From: Echinometra lucunter | Lineage: Eukaryota > Echinodermata > Echinoidea > Camarodonta > Echinometridae | NCBI GenBank assembly: GCA_029962745.1 | Contig: CM057169.1 | Coordinates: 18,485,683 to 18,549,682 of the forward strand | Reading direction: 5' to 3' | DNA length: 64,000 bases | Shown here: in pieces, positions 41,176 to 47,353 of the stretch | Layout of the letters: the number at the start of each line of letters is the position of its first letter | How positions within the stretch are numbered: position 1 is the stretch's first letter | The notes under the pieces: model-generated | The model's input: the letters and a program-made list of their open reading frames with translations, nothing else | The model's database searches: none | What the model was told of the DNA's origin: nothing | Made by a program: the position numbers and the translations under genes

Positions 41176-42003
41176 TATGGCTTTGTCTAAACTCTGGAGT
41201 TTTCTAGCTTTTTGGGCTAATCACACAGCTTTTCTTTTTTTCTTTTAAAGCATTATCAGATTGGTTTTCTTTTGAACTTTAGAAAATCTATGGTCTGAAA
41301 ACCCAGTCCCCATACATTTCAAATGATCCCACAACACCCCTGCATGTCTATACCACTGTAAGCATACCTGACGGCTTCTTGTACAGTCTCCTCTGACAAC
41401 CTCTTCAGCTCGTCGTCTGTAGTATCAACCGTTGCCCTACCCTCTTGATCTGCTGGGGGTGGGGCGTATCCCAAACGAGTCATCAATTCTCCCATATACG
41501 CCATCTTGTTGTAGGCTATGAAAGAAAAGAAAGTTTATCTTATTGCATTGCCTTCAGAACTGTGGGGCCTAGCTTATAAGCTGTAGCTTTGGAGAAAGTT
41601 TATCTTATTGCATTGCCTTCAGAACTGTGGGGCCTAGCTTATAAGCTGTAGCTCTGGAGAAAGTGGAAATTTGGAATAAGGAATGATGTCATTGGTTTAA
41701 AAAATGGACATGAATAAATCAGCCGTGACTAAGTTCAGTAGCAGATTTAAAGGGCCCTTGTGAGCAATAACCATGGAATTCATGGGATTTTAATGGTATG
41801 TATGTTCAAGTTAACATTTAATTCATGGTATATCACCCGTAGGTCAGAAAGGCGTTTTGAATAGCTAAACTAATTGCTGACGCGAACGCAAAATACATTG
41901 ACTTAGATCCTCTATAATAGAGGAGAAAGTTTTGATTTTACTTACCAGCAATGTTCCCGAGGCTCTCAATTTTCCCCCCTTTCTGCTGCATCTGATGAAT
42001 GAG
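5641..42003 (-). CDS. Strawberry-notch family helicase-like protein (FORGETTER 1/SBNO-like) with C-terminal UBZ4 finger, 30 exons
   Basis: Exons (5' to 3' on minus): 42003-41946, 41515-41368, 39167-39077, 38337-38230, 37692-37606, 35781-35690, 35001-34933, 34382-34300, 33757-33648, 33264-33212, 32655-32592, 32274-32184, 29449-29302, 28566-28456, 27388-27295, 26819-26700, 25700-25612, 24886-24724, 23473-23283, 22616-22531, 20286-20171, 19130-19050, 18517-18389, 18077-18016, 17278-17180, 15043-14867, 13202-13120, 8434-8329, 7076-6935, 6273-5641. All use GT/AG and phases chain, giving 3,672 coding bases (~1,223 aa) from ATG at 41991. Seen: Walker [11 protein letters not shown] (~150-159), DECH box (~268), YCSATG (~305), [12 protein letters not shown] (~602), [11 protein letters not shown] (~641), [19 protein letters not shown], then the SBNO C-terminal domain. 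Family knowledge: SBNO/FGT1 are SF2-like nuclear regulators acting with chromatin remodellers; plant FGT1 has a PHD finger that I do not see here. A conserved Cys/His-rich stretch between exons 27 and 28 was not found. The alternative start ATG at 41504 has the better context (AAGATGG). Function here is inferred from homology. Confidence 0.9.
7542..7787. mobile_element. MITE with TCTTAGGAAAACAC ends
   Basis: Left TCTTAGGAAAACACTGAGGT and GATGCGTCCGGACCGCAAAA; right GTGTTTTCCTAAGA with TTGCGTTCCGGACGTGTTCT, an inverted pair. Helicase intron between exons 28 and 29. A short relative with the same GCAAAATGG/CCATTTTGC palindrome lies at 26209-26307. Confidence 0.75.
8505..8620. mobile_element. 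MITE with TGTCTTGTCAGTGATTTTTAC ends
   Basis: Short palindrome (left GTCTTGTCAGTGATTTTTAC, right GTAAAATCACTGACAAGACA) around CTGATTGGCTGAGAGCAAAT. A relative lies at 13240-13368. It sits ~70 bases upstream of helicase exon 28. Confidence 0.8.
8921..12690 (-). mobile_element. CR1/L2-clade non-LTR retrotransposon (LINE), nearly full ORF2
   Basis: It lies on the minus strand in the intron between helicase exons 27 and 28, in the same sense as the gene. From 5' to 3': apurinic endonuclease ([34 protein letters not shown]), then reverse transcriptase ([71 protein letters not shown]). The 3' end reads CCTCATTGACAGCAG...GAAGAGGCTACCCTG... and finishes in a TAAA-type repeat at 8921-8943, as CR1/L2 elements do. 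The 5' limit is uncertain. Confidence 0.88.
9468..12688 (-). pseudogene. LINE ORF2 endonuclease-reverse transcriptase with one frameshift
   Basis: One open frame runs from 12688 to 9644 (1,014 codons) and covers the endonuclease and RT. The conserved tail VNGLAPP then continues in another frame ([14 protein letters not shown]...) to a stop at 9468. The break coincides with a seven-G run at 9693-9699, so it is a single-base indel or a sequencing error. No other lesion was noticed in the RT core; catalytic YADD is intact. The N-terminal ~130 codons before the endonuclease are not recognised. Confidence 0.8.
12884..13070. repeat. Purine-rich GGA/GAA microsatellite
   Basis: Imperfect GGAGGA/GAAGAA tract on the plus strand, ending 50 bases downstream (transcript sense) of helicase exon 27. 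Serine-rich minus-strand frames across it are artefacts. Confidence 0.9.
13240..13368. mobile_element. MITE with CATTTCATGAAGTGTC ends
   Basis: Relative of 8505-8620: GGGAGCATTTCATGAAGTGT at left, AAAAATCACTGGCAAGACAC at right, same CTGATTGGCTGA core. Located just upstream of helicase exon 27. Confidence 0.75.
13587..14296. mobile_element. Pogo/Tigger-like non-autonomous element (CAGGGAAATCTCGACATAAC)
   Basis: Starts CAGGGAAATCTCGACATAAC, ends GGTCCCGAGGACCCCGTTCT...GTTTTCC (imperfect TIR). Repeated TATAACGAG motifs inside. No transposase. Lies in the helicase intron between exons 26 and 27; a truncated relative lies at 42386-42880. Family label rests on the TIR style. Confidence 0.65.
15152..15761. 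mobile_element. MITE with TCGCCTTCCCGGAAAAAG ends
   Basis: Terminal inverted repeats TCGCCTTCCCGGAAAAAG and CTTTTTCCGGGAAGGCGA are exact over 18 bases. Inner repeats CAAATCGGTCTGTGCGCGTA appear twice. Non-coding; helicase intron between exons 25 and 26. Confidence 0.85.
16452..16866. repeat. ~415-bp interspersed repeat (copy 2)
   Basis: Second copy of the 2783-3200 repeat, with ends TTACCCCATAAAAGTACAGA and GTACCTCTATGGGTTAA that pair imperfectly. Lies in the helicase intron between exons 25 and 26. A short related palindrome (AACCCACTGC...CAATGGGTTGAA) is at 16238-16318. Confidence 0.78.
17419..17581. mobile_element. MITE with GGGCCCGTTGCATAAAACTTAC ends
   Basis: Palindrome with TIRs GGGCCCGTTGCATAAAACTT and AAGTTTTATGCAAAGGGGCC and inner TACCACTGATGGTAAC motifs. 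Same general style as the GGGCCCC MITEs but a different core. Confidence 0.8.
17824..17869. repeat. (GA)n microsatellite
   Basis: About 20 GA units in the helicase intron between exons 24 and 25. Confidence 0.95.
18288..18377. repeat. MITE fragment ending in a C17 run
   Basis: Inverted relative of 23931-24210 (TTCACAAAGCTGTG and TTAAGAATGA motifs when reversed). The C run lies 12 bases from the exon 23 donor. Confidence 0.6.
19246..19662. mobile_element. Palindromic MITE, TTAACCCATTCGTGACA ends (intact)
   Basis: Ends TTAACCCATTCGTGACATAG and TTCCTGTCACGAAAGGGTTAA. Reference copy that reveals the nested insertion at 30416-32068. Helicase intron between exons 21 and 22. Confidence 0.85.
20520..22250. 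repeat. Long foldback (inverted-repeat) element enclosing the DR1 array
   Basis: Left-arm segments such as TTGACCCATTATGTTTGCAT, TCATATTTGCGGTAGGGAGA and TAGATCTATGCAGGTAGCA recur in reverse complement at 21990-22235. A third partial copy of the CATATTTGCGGTAGGGAGAATT motif lies at ~22412-22433. The arms are diverged; exact ends are uncertain. No coding capacity. Confidence 0.75.
20838..21676. repeat. Tandem ~130-bp repeats with DR1-like TGACCTTTGACCT units
   Basis: Repeated units contain CTCTATGACCTTTGACCTT, AAATCTAATCAGATCATTGT, GCCAAGTTTGA, GGTTGAGTTATCGCGAGAAC. The array is bounded by short inverted repeats (TTATGCATCCGC and GGGCGGAGGCATTAA) with a GACGGACGGACG run near the right end. 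It lies in the intron between helicase exons 20 and 21 and forms the core of a larger foldback (20520-22250). Confidence 0.85.
22795..22843. repeat. C-run plus (CA)n microsatellite
   Basis: C17 followed by about 14 CA units in the helicase intron between exons 19 and 20. Confidence 0.95.
23283..23473 (-). CDS. Strawberry-notch-like exon 19: RecA-like domain 2, motifs V and VI
   Basis: The exon encodes [19 protein letters not shown], then [16 protein letters not shown] and [11 protein letters not shown]. The last is the arginine-finger motif VI of strawberry-notch proteins (FGRTHRSNQ in others). It is among the most conserved segments of the family, and no key residue is missing, so the ATPase core looks catalytically complete. 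Confidence 0.93.
23890..24290 (+). mobile_element. tRNA-derived SINE interrupted by a MITE
   Basis: ATGATTGCTCAGTTGGTAGA (A-box-like) at 23901 and CCTGGGTTCAGAACC (B-box-like) at ~24232 are split by a ~280-bp insertion starting GGGGTGTTTCACAAAGCTGT. The tRNA half would otherwise be contiguous. Helicase intron between exons 18 and 19. Confidence 0.6.
25043..25189. mobile_element. GGGCCCCATTTCATAAAACTT MITE
   Basis: Palindromic copy in the intron between helicase exons 17 and 18, ends GGGCCCCATTTCATAAAACTT and GTTTTATGAAACAGGGCCC. Confidence 0.85.
25706..26152. repeat. GAGACAGA-type microsatellite/minisatellite (~450 bp)
   Basis: Polypurine-biased GAGACAGA/GATGGAGAGAGA units directly upstream (transcript sense) of helicase exon 17. 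All six frames over it are open low-complexity artefacts. Confidence 0.97.
26869..27055 (+). mobile_element. tRNA-derived SINE
   Basis: TGGTCGAGTGGATAATTCAC (A-box region) and GTACAAGTCCTGCCG (weak B box) followed by the shared tail ATGTCCTTTGGCAAGATATG. Same family as 52811-53040 and, inverted, 29545-29645 and 30000-30096. Confidence 0.7.
27560..28047. mobile_element. MITE with TTAAAGGCATTGGCTAAC ends
   Basis: Exact 18-base TIRs TTAAAGGCATTGGCTAAC and GTTAGCCAATGCCTTTAA. AT-rich core with a CpG-bearing middle (ACACACAGTACGGTAAGG). Helicase intron between exons 14 and 15. Confidence 0.88.
28567..29301. other. Helicase intron 13, no feature beyond microsatellites
   Basis: Only the C/CT/TA tracts at 28989-29074 stand out. 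Intron 9 (33265-33647) holds only the CAT tract. Intron 8 (33758-34299) and introns 6-7 show nothing recognisable beyond splice sites. Introns 29 and 28 hold the MITE 7542-7787 and a C-run fragment near 7267-7312. Confidence 0.6.
28989..29074. repeat. C-run, (CT)n, (TA)n microsatellites
   Basis: C10, about 14 CT units, then TATATATATA and further CT-rich tracts. Confidence 0.93.
29545..29645 (-). mobile_element. tRNA-derived SINE fragment, minus strand
   Basis: Reverse complement carries GTGGTCGAGTGGACATGTCA and GGTCCGAGTTTGAATCCTG plus GTGCCGCGGCAGGATTC on the plus strand. A second fragment with the same layout (TAGTGGATAAGTCATGG when reversed) lies at ~30000-30096. Confidence 0.65.
30099..32164. 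mobile_element. Palindromic MITE (TTAACCCATTCGTGACAG ends) split by a nested repeat array
   Basis: The ends TTAACCCATTCGTGACA and CCTGTCACGAATAGGTTAA match uninterrupted relatives at 19246-19662 and 49859-50273. The MITE sequence stops after TTTTATAAGAA at ~30416 and resumes with AAGCAATAAAATAAAAATG at ~32070, showing that the array at 30416-32068 inserted into it. Confidence 0.85.
30416..32068. repeat. Tandem ~160-bp repeat array with TGTCTCGCCCACC termini and DR1-like units
   Basis: About nine diverged units carry GACCTGAAATGACCTTTGAC, CTTACCATGTGACCTCTGAC, ACAACCCAAGTTTG and CATAAGAGAGTCTTGCACGT. Termini are TGTCTCGCCCACC (30436) and GGTGGGCGAGACA (32056-32068), with a GACGGACGGACG run near the right end. 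Most units contain the exact 13-mer TGACCTTTGACCT. It lies in the helicase intron between exons 12 and 13. Confidence 0.85.
32592..32655 (-). CDS. Strawberry-notch-like exon 11: SATG motif III
   Basis: A 64-base exon encoding [21 protein letters not shown], matching the 'KARVVYASATGASEPRNM' class of motif III in SBNO1 and FGT1 (coupling of ATP hydrolysis to translocation in SF2 enzymes). The donor is GTCAGT, slightly weaker than elsewhere in the gene. Confidence 0.85.
33071..33112. repeat. (GA)n microsatellite
   Basis: About 18 GA units, ~100 bases downstream (transcript sense) of helicase exon 10. Confidence 0.95.
33422..33606. repeat. (CAT)n trinucleotide repeat
   Basis: Imperfect CAT/CAC tract beginning 42 bases downstream (transcript sense) of helicase exon 9. 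A second tract of the same kind lies at 38816-39068. Confidence 0.95.
33648..33757 (-). CDS. Strawberry-notch-like exon 9: DECH box (Walker B)
   Basis: The exon encodes [17 protein letters not shown] followed by [12 protein letters not shown]. The DECH tetrad is the Walker B motif typical of the strawberry-notch family and gives the Mg/ATP-coordinating acidic pair near residues 268-269. Phase-1 entry from exon 8 and phase-0 exit at the GTGAGT donor fit the neighbours. A long CAT trinucleotide repeat lies immediately downstream in the intron. Confidence 0.9.
35203..35430. mobile_element. MITE with TGGCC(A/T)GAATTCA-like ends
   Basis: ATGGCCTGCATTCATGAAAA and CCTCTTTGTGAATTCTGGCC pair as inverted ends; inner GTACATGTATGGTT/AACCATACATGTA also pair. 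Related ends occur at 25252-25350 and 29793-29870. Confidence 0.7.
36016..37042. repeat. Tandem ~150-bp repeat array, same family as 20838-21676
   Basis: Five to six units of CTATGACCTTGACCTTTGAC, AATCTAATCAGATCATTGTC, ATATGCATACCTGTGCCAAG, bounded by TTATGCCTCCGCC and GGGCGGAGGCATAA, with a GACGGACGGACG run. The long open plus-strand frame across it (36244-37005) simply repeats the unit and is not a gene. Intron between helicase exons 5 and 6. Confidence 0.85.
37606..37692 (-). CDS. Strawberry-notch-like exon 5: Walker A / motif I
   Basis: This 29-codon, phase 0-0 exon encodes a CQRH start followed by [17 protein letters not shown]. It corresponds to the nucleotide-binding P-loop of SBNO1 and FGT1, which in those proteins reads GDGAGVGKGRT; here the second Gly of that motif is Ala. 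The catalytic Lys is about residue 157 of the model. The exon is flanked by clean CCAG and GTAAAT splice sites. Confidence 0.9.
38816..39068. repeat. (CAT)n/(CAC)n trinucleotide repeat
   Basis: Roughly 250 bases of CATCAT/CACCAT units directly adjacent to the donor of helicase exon 3 (39077). Confidence 0.95.
39168..41367. other. Helicase intron 2: mostly unassigned
   Basis: A degenerate relative of the TTAACCCATTCGTGAC MITE lies near 39273-39460, a short palindrome (TTAACCCATTGCCTATAGGA) at 39597-39690, a CAAA tract at 40577-40685 and an A-rich TAAA tract at 41127-41174. Nothing else was recognised. Confidence 0.55.
40577..40685. repeat. (CAAA)n tract with adjacent inverted GTTT run
   Basis: AAACAAACAAAACAAAAC-type repeat followed by CATGTTTTTTTGTTTGTTTG, able to fold back. 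Helicase intron between exons 2 and 3. Confidence 0.9.
41368..42003 (-). CDS. First two coding exons of the strawberry-notch-like gene
   Basis: Exon 1 (42003-41946) follows a TTTCAG acceptor and ends GCTG|GTAAGT. Exon 2 (41515-41368) joins in frame to read ...[16 protein letters not shown]..., then a linker rich in Asp and Glu. The upstream 5' UTR candidate ending at 44482 has an in-frame TGA and no ATG, so the first possible start is ATG at 41991 in exon 1; ATG at 41504 in exon 2 is an alternative with a stronger context. No known domain lies in this part. A degenerate inverted copy of exon 1 lies at 43758-44022. Confidence 0.7.
41529..41663. repeat. 65-bp tandem duplication beside helicase exon 2 acceptor
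   Basis: GAAAGTTTATCTTATTGCAT to GCTTATAAGCTGTAGCT appears twice, differing by about one base, so the duplication is recent. It lies immediately upstream (transcript sense) of the exon 2 acceptor. Confidence 0.9.
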
Positions 42004-44022
42004 CTGAAAATGGCGAATTTTAAGAAAAGAACTGACGCTTATCGGACTCATAGGTCAACAGCATGCCGTCCAGTAATGTCAATTAATCTGCTGCCGTCTT
42101 GTGTGTAAGTTGGCTCCCCATAGGCACATACACAAATCGCACGATGCGGTTCTTTTTTTTTTGCGATTGTCTCTTTACAAACACTGTAGAATAGGTTGAT
42201 TTGTACACTGAGCAATGCTGAGCAGCAGACCACAAAAGAGGCGAGTTCTTATCTATTTTTAAAAAATTGTTATCATACTGAGAAGGTCCAACTGTCTATG
42301 TACATGTTTTGATAGATGTCATAGGTGATACTTAAAGGTAAAATATGGAAATAAAGGTAAAAAAACAAACAAATAAGCATGATATAGGGAAATCTCGACA
42401 TAACGAGCTCGGCTATAAAGAGGTAACAGCTACAACGAGGGTTTTGTCATGGTCCCAAATTTACTTACGTGTAAGTCTATGGCGGCATGAACCTGTTATA
42501 AGGAGATCGGCTATAATGAGCTAAATCCTGAACCTCTTAAACAAAGAAATACATTGATAATCATTCCCGTTATAACGAGCAAGCAAATTTCACTGCAGCT
42601 TTATCAACACAAACCATTCAGCAGAGATAACGGCACCGCTACTGCAAACACAAGTCCCAGCTGGCTCAGCTGGGCGGCCGATGCACGCAGATTACGTGTT
42701 TTTATTTGTAGCATAGTACAGCGTGCAACTTTTTTTTTTATACCTCAAAAAAGGCAACCTCGATGGTGCAATGGACTTTCATGTCATCGGTAATTTTAGC
42801 ATCAGAAATTAGTACTTTAAACACATTTTCTAATATTATCCAGATTATTATCAGCTAGATCAGAGGATGATATTATCCTGGGTGATAACCTCTCTTCAAA
42901 ATTTGGGAAGGAATTGTGAAATTATTAATGAAAAATCAGCAAATTTGGCATCGTTATGAGTCTGTTCTGAAAAAAACTGAACCTGCAGACAAGGGTCTAG
43001 AATTCCTCTTTTCGAGAGATGATGTCATCAAAATTGTAAGTAAAATGTGATATCAAATGATTCTATGGCATTTTGTCTTCCCTTCCTAATAATGCAATGA
43101 TCTTACCTTTTATGGATCTCTATTTTGTATTAATCATTTGTAAACTGGTGTGTGCAAAGTTAGGTCTCGTTATATTTGAATAACTTTTCCAGGTCCAGAG
43201 CGATGCGATACCACATCGAATTTTGCGATCGCAATATCTCGGGAATCCTTTGTAAATATAGTCTTCTTCTTGCGCCCATTTGTAGTCTAAAATTTGCTTT
43301 GTCTTTGGTGTCAATTAAATCAGAATAATTCTTGCTAAAATTTGAGAAATTACGGATCAAAAATTGCCTTCTTTACAAAATTAAAATGTGCACGAACTAT
43401 GGTCCCCCCATCATACATGTATTCCAATTGACATGTAATTTGATGGTACATGTTCAAATTACCCCCATCCCTTTTTTTTTCAAGGAGGGGCACATCTGAC
43501 AGCCCTCACCCCTTGAGATTTAAGTGGTATACCTTTTATGCCCTGGAGCAGGAGTTGGTCTAGCAGTAACATTGAGTCAGCTCCATCTTTGCCTACAACT
43601 TTACAAGCGGTTTAAAATCAACTGTCTGATTGGACCCAGGTTCAACAAACCCACTCATCCTCCAGTCCTCTGTACTCGGTTAATGAATTGACCTCATCCT
43701 GCAAATGTGACAAGTCTGTACTGAAACTAAATAGCATGCTTTATTGTGTGTTACTTGAGGGCATGCTATCGACCTACGAGTCCGATAAGCGTCAATTTTT
43801 TTTTCTTAAAATTCACCATTTTCAGTTCATTCATCAGATATGAAGCAGAAAGGGGAAAATTGAGAGCCTCAGCTCAGGAACATTGCTAGTAAGTAAAAAC
43901 TAGAATCAAAACTTTTCTTCTCTATCATGTCTATTATAGATCAGAGTCAATGTATTTCGAGTTTTGGTCAGCAATTAGTTTTGCCATTCAAAACGCTGTT
44001 TTGACCTAGGCCTACGGGTGAA
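41828..44022. repeat. Inverted duplication carrying a copy of strawberry-notch-like exon 1
   Basis: The minus-strand segment 42068-41828 (including coding exon 1 and both splice sites) reappears on the plus strand at ~43758-44022, e.g. GAGTCCGATAAGCGTCA, CAGAAAGGGGAAAATTGAGA, CATTGCTAGTAAGTAAAA and TCAGCAATTAGTTTTGCCAT. The copy has lost several bases, and its exon is antisense to the gene. The arms are separated by ~1.7 kb holding a pogo-like MITE. Confidence 0.88.
42386..42880. mobile_element. Truncated pogo/Tigger-like element
   Basis: Shares AGGGAAATCTCGACATAACG, TTTACTTACGTGTAAGTCTA, GTTATAACGAGCAAGCAAAT and CATAGTACAGCG with 13587-14296. The right end is lost. Sits in the spacer of the inverted duplication 41828-44022. 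Confidence 0.7.
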
Positions 44023-44482
44023 CGAACCCGAGTGACATCCGAGTCACATTTTTCCAATAGTAAATATTTACAGTCATGACAGTCTTGACAGTGTTATGTA
44101 TCCAAGTTGCCATTATTTGTACACTGCACATAAAACACACTACGTCTATAATAAAAGGAGAAGATAAACCATGCTTGCGGACTTTTGAGGTTGACAATTC
44201 TTAATTTTAAAGTATCATAAAACCTACTGAATTGTAACTGTTAATCAAATTAAAGAGAAAATCTGTAACAAAGTTAGATCTAACAGTTAGATCTAACGTT
44301 AGTTAGGGGTCTATTGCCCAAAATTTAAATTTTAGTTAGGCCTAACTTAGGCCTAAATAAAATTAATTCATGATTTTCATGGAAAGAATACGGTACTCTC
44401 TAACATTAACTTAACCTAACAGTTAAAACACTCAACAATATAACAATTAAAATTCTATTAAAACGATAGTACCGTTTTTACC

Positions 44483-44720
44483 TGGAATCTGCTGTATCAA
44501 GTAGGGAAAGAATAGAAAATTAGCTGCCCACTACACCGCCATGTCCATCAATCTGCTTGACAACACGTGCATATCTAGGGCTCTGCGAGGCGAGGGAATC
44601 CAGCTAGGCTTATAGGCGGCCAGGTCCGGGCAAGATACTACCAGTAGGTAGACGTCCGTATTGCAAAATTCAGGAACTGATCAGCTGAAGTCGGCGGCGG
44701 CGCGGCGACTTTAAATTAGG
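44483..44720 (-). promoter_or_regulatory. Putative promoter and 5' UTR exon of the strawberry-notch-like gene
   Basis: A CpG- and GC-rich patch (GGCGGCGGCGCGGCGAC near 44692) stands out from the AT-rich surroundings. A minus-strand donor, TTCCAG|GTAAAAACGG, lies at 44482, upstream of the first coding exon. I infer a non-coding first exon ending at 44482. No TATA box is evident. Confidence 0.4.
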
Positions 44721-45570
44721 TTTATCTACAGGTTTCATTATTTATTAATTCTGTATCGAAATTACCTACAATAAAATATCAAAACAAAACACAGACTCAA
44801 ATCCATTTAACAAAAGTTAACCTTTACTGTCTTAAGACTTAACTGAAGCAAAATAAGTGAAAATGAGTATTTATTAAAAAAAAAAGTTTATCAGCATTGA
44901 ACATAAATAAACACAGGGCGCGCAAAATAGTGATTACGTAAACAAACTTGTGAGCAAATATGGGTGAGATTATGGCGGGGGTGGGGGGGGGGGGGTGGCC
45001 CAGGGTGATCGTGTGAAGCTTCGAGAGGTCGAAGCCCGGGGGTACGGGTCGAAGTATACTTAGACTGACGGATGGAATATCAAAGGCAAGTTAGTCGACT
45101 ATATTCTTCCAGATTGTTTTTTTTTATTGTCAATCGTGAAACTAATAACAATTAAAGAGGTGGGACAAATCCATGTTTGATGAAAATGTATGAATATGTC
45201 TGACAGGTTGAGAGAGTATGAGGCCCGGTATGAGGGAGGGAGAGATGATACGGGGCCGGGAGGGGGGGGGGGTAATGGAAAAATAGACACCACTGCACTG
45301 AAAACAGGAGGGTGACAATCGGATGAAAAAACGCGGCGATTACAGATTCGTGACATCATCAAATATGCCTATTATAAAAGCAGCAATTTTAAAAAGGAAT
45401 GTCGAATTGGAGAATATGGCATATTTTCCTATTTTACAGTCAAATTAGGTTTTATTTAGCAATATGAAAGTTGTCATTATGATTTTCTGTGTATTATCAT
45501 CAGTTCTGAATATAGCACTCGGTTCTCATTCAGCTTGAATCACTTACACGATCGATGGCGCGCGCAAGCA

Positions 45571-45838
45571 GGGCCGTAAGCAGGAAATTTTTTCAAGGGG
45601 GACAAGACGGGTAAAAATTTTCGAAGCCAGCTCAAAAGCGAGGGAGCGAAGCGACCAAGCTGGTCACGAGTCCACTTTTACATTTTTAAAAGTGAAATTG
45701 AACGATTTGATGAACACTTTTCGTGGATTTTGTTAAAACTTTCAGTAAAAAAAATGTAAGCTTTCAAAATTTCTGGGGGGCAACTGCCCCCCTGCCCACC
45801 CACCCCCCCCCCCCCCCCCCCCCCCGCTGCGTACGGAC
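45571..45838. mobile_element. MITE-like element with GGGCCGTAAGCAGG/GCTGCGTACGGAC ends
   Basis: Inverted ends AGGGCCGTAAGCAGG and CGCTGCGTACGGAC; contains GGGAGCGAAGCGACC and a C19 run. Intergenic between the two divergent genes. Confidence 0.6.
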
Positions 45839-46316
45839 ATGATGGCAAGGTTATATTAGATAAGTTTGCACCCATGGGGGAAATTGCTGACAATAGTGAC
45901 AATAGACAAGTAGTGTTCCCTATCAAAACTCATGTGTGAGCTTCAGAGGAACAAGGGCTGTGATTATTTAATTAAAAATAAAAAACTGAGAATTTCACGT
46001 GATTTAGATGATTGAGATCCATTTGAAGGAATAGGATGATTATGGTATTATAATCATCTAAGGTGTAAACGCAAATATTTTCAAAGAATTTGTTGATTAC
46101 TGGAGTGATTTCTATCCCCAACTTTAGAGGACGTCGACAGCCAAATAACTTTGCACAGCTCAACATACCAATGTCCCCCTGTGTGAGCTTGAATATCAGA
46201 AAAACTCATTGGACAATAGCAAAAGCGCTGGTATTAGCCAGACAGGCTACTGACACTAAAAGAAAAGTGGCGGATTCAGGGAGGGGGGGGGGGGGGCGAA
46301 TCAGCTTTCCCCAAGT

Positions 46317-46322
46317 TTGCGA

Positions 46323-46357
<35 letters not shown>

Positions 46358-46705
46358 AGCTTTCATGTCAGTGAATTTTTCAGGTAAACTTGAAGCCGAG
46401 GACCTTTTTATTTACTTCCTTCTGCATTAAAAAAAATTTTGTTTGTTTGTTTGTTTTTGTTACATGTCCTTGATTTATTCGGGTGTCTGTGCAGACTTCG
46501 GCCCCGATCCCTTTTGAAAAATCATGGTTCCGCCGCTGCCGAGAACAACTGGTGGCTACAGCAACTACATCCCCTTCCTATCTCTCTCTGGCTCTCTCTC
46601 TCTCTCTCTCTCTCTCTCCCCTCTCTCCCTCTCTCTCTCCCCTCTCTCCCTCTCTCTCTCACGCGCTCTCTCTCTGTCTCTATCTCTCTCTCTCTATATA
46701 TATAT
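46317..46705. repeat. T-run and (CT)n microsatellites
   Basis: T29 at 46325-46354 and a long CT tract at 46586-46705 with TATATATA. Surrounding intergenic sequence shows no gene. Confidence 0.92.
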
Positions 46706-47353
46706 TATGCATCTTTCTCTTCGCCTTTTTCTCTCTGTTCTATTTTATTTCGCAAGTAATCATTTTAGAACATCATAAACATTGTAGCGATTGATGATGT
46801 TTCATTCAAATTGCTGATCTAATCTGTTCCTTAATAACAAAAAAAAAAATAAATAAATAAAGAGAAACGCATACTTTTCAGTCAAACTGTTATTCAGATC
46901 GCTTTTCTGTTCCTCCTTGCATTTCCCAAAACTTTCCTTTCCTTCTCCACTGAGTATCCTCCTCCTCCTCCTCCTCCTCCGTTTCAGGCTTCCTCCTCTT
47001 CCTCGTCCTCTCAGGTAGTTTTGTGATTTGTTATCATAATATGTTTCAAGTTTCAAGTTCAGGTTTTATATTCATAACATAACACGAGACATAAAATATC
47101 TTCTTTTTTTTAAAAAACAAAAATATCGTAAATTAACAAATTTTCTCTCTTTTTTTTAACATCAAAACAAAATAGATGTCTGCTTGACACAGTGTATTAA
47201 AAATTATTATAAGTTATGTGATGATATCAGGAAATTTGTTCATGATGATATTATTTGGAGTTGGTAAACGTTTAGTTTATTTCTGGAAATGAGGAGCCAA
47301 GTATCGAAAAATCTGTGACTGTTTGGTTTTATAGGTAAAACCAAATAAAATAT

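Noticed and set aside
44290..44420. Clustered GTTAGATCTAACGTTAG motifs considered as a telomere-like or regulatory tract.
   Set aside because: Short, irregular TTAG/CTAA repeats without a consistent TTAGGG unit; too weak to call.
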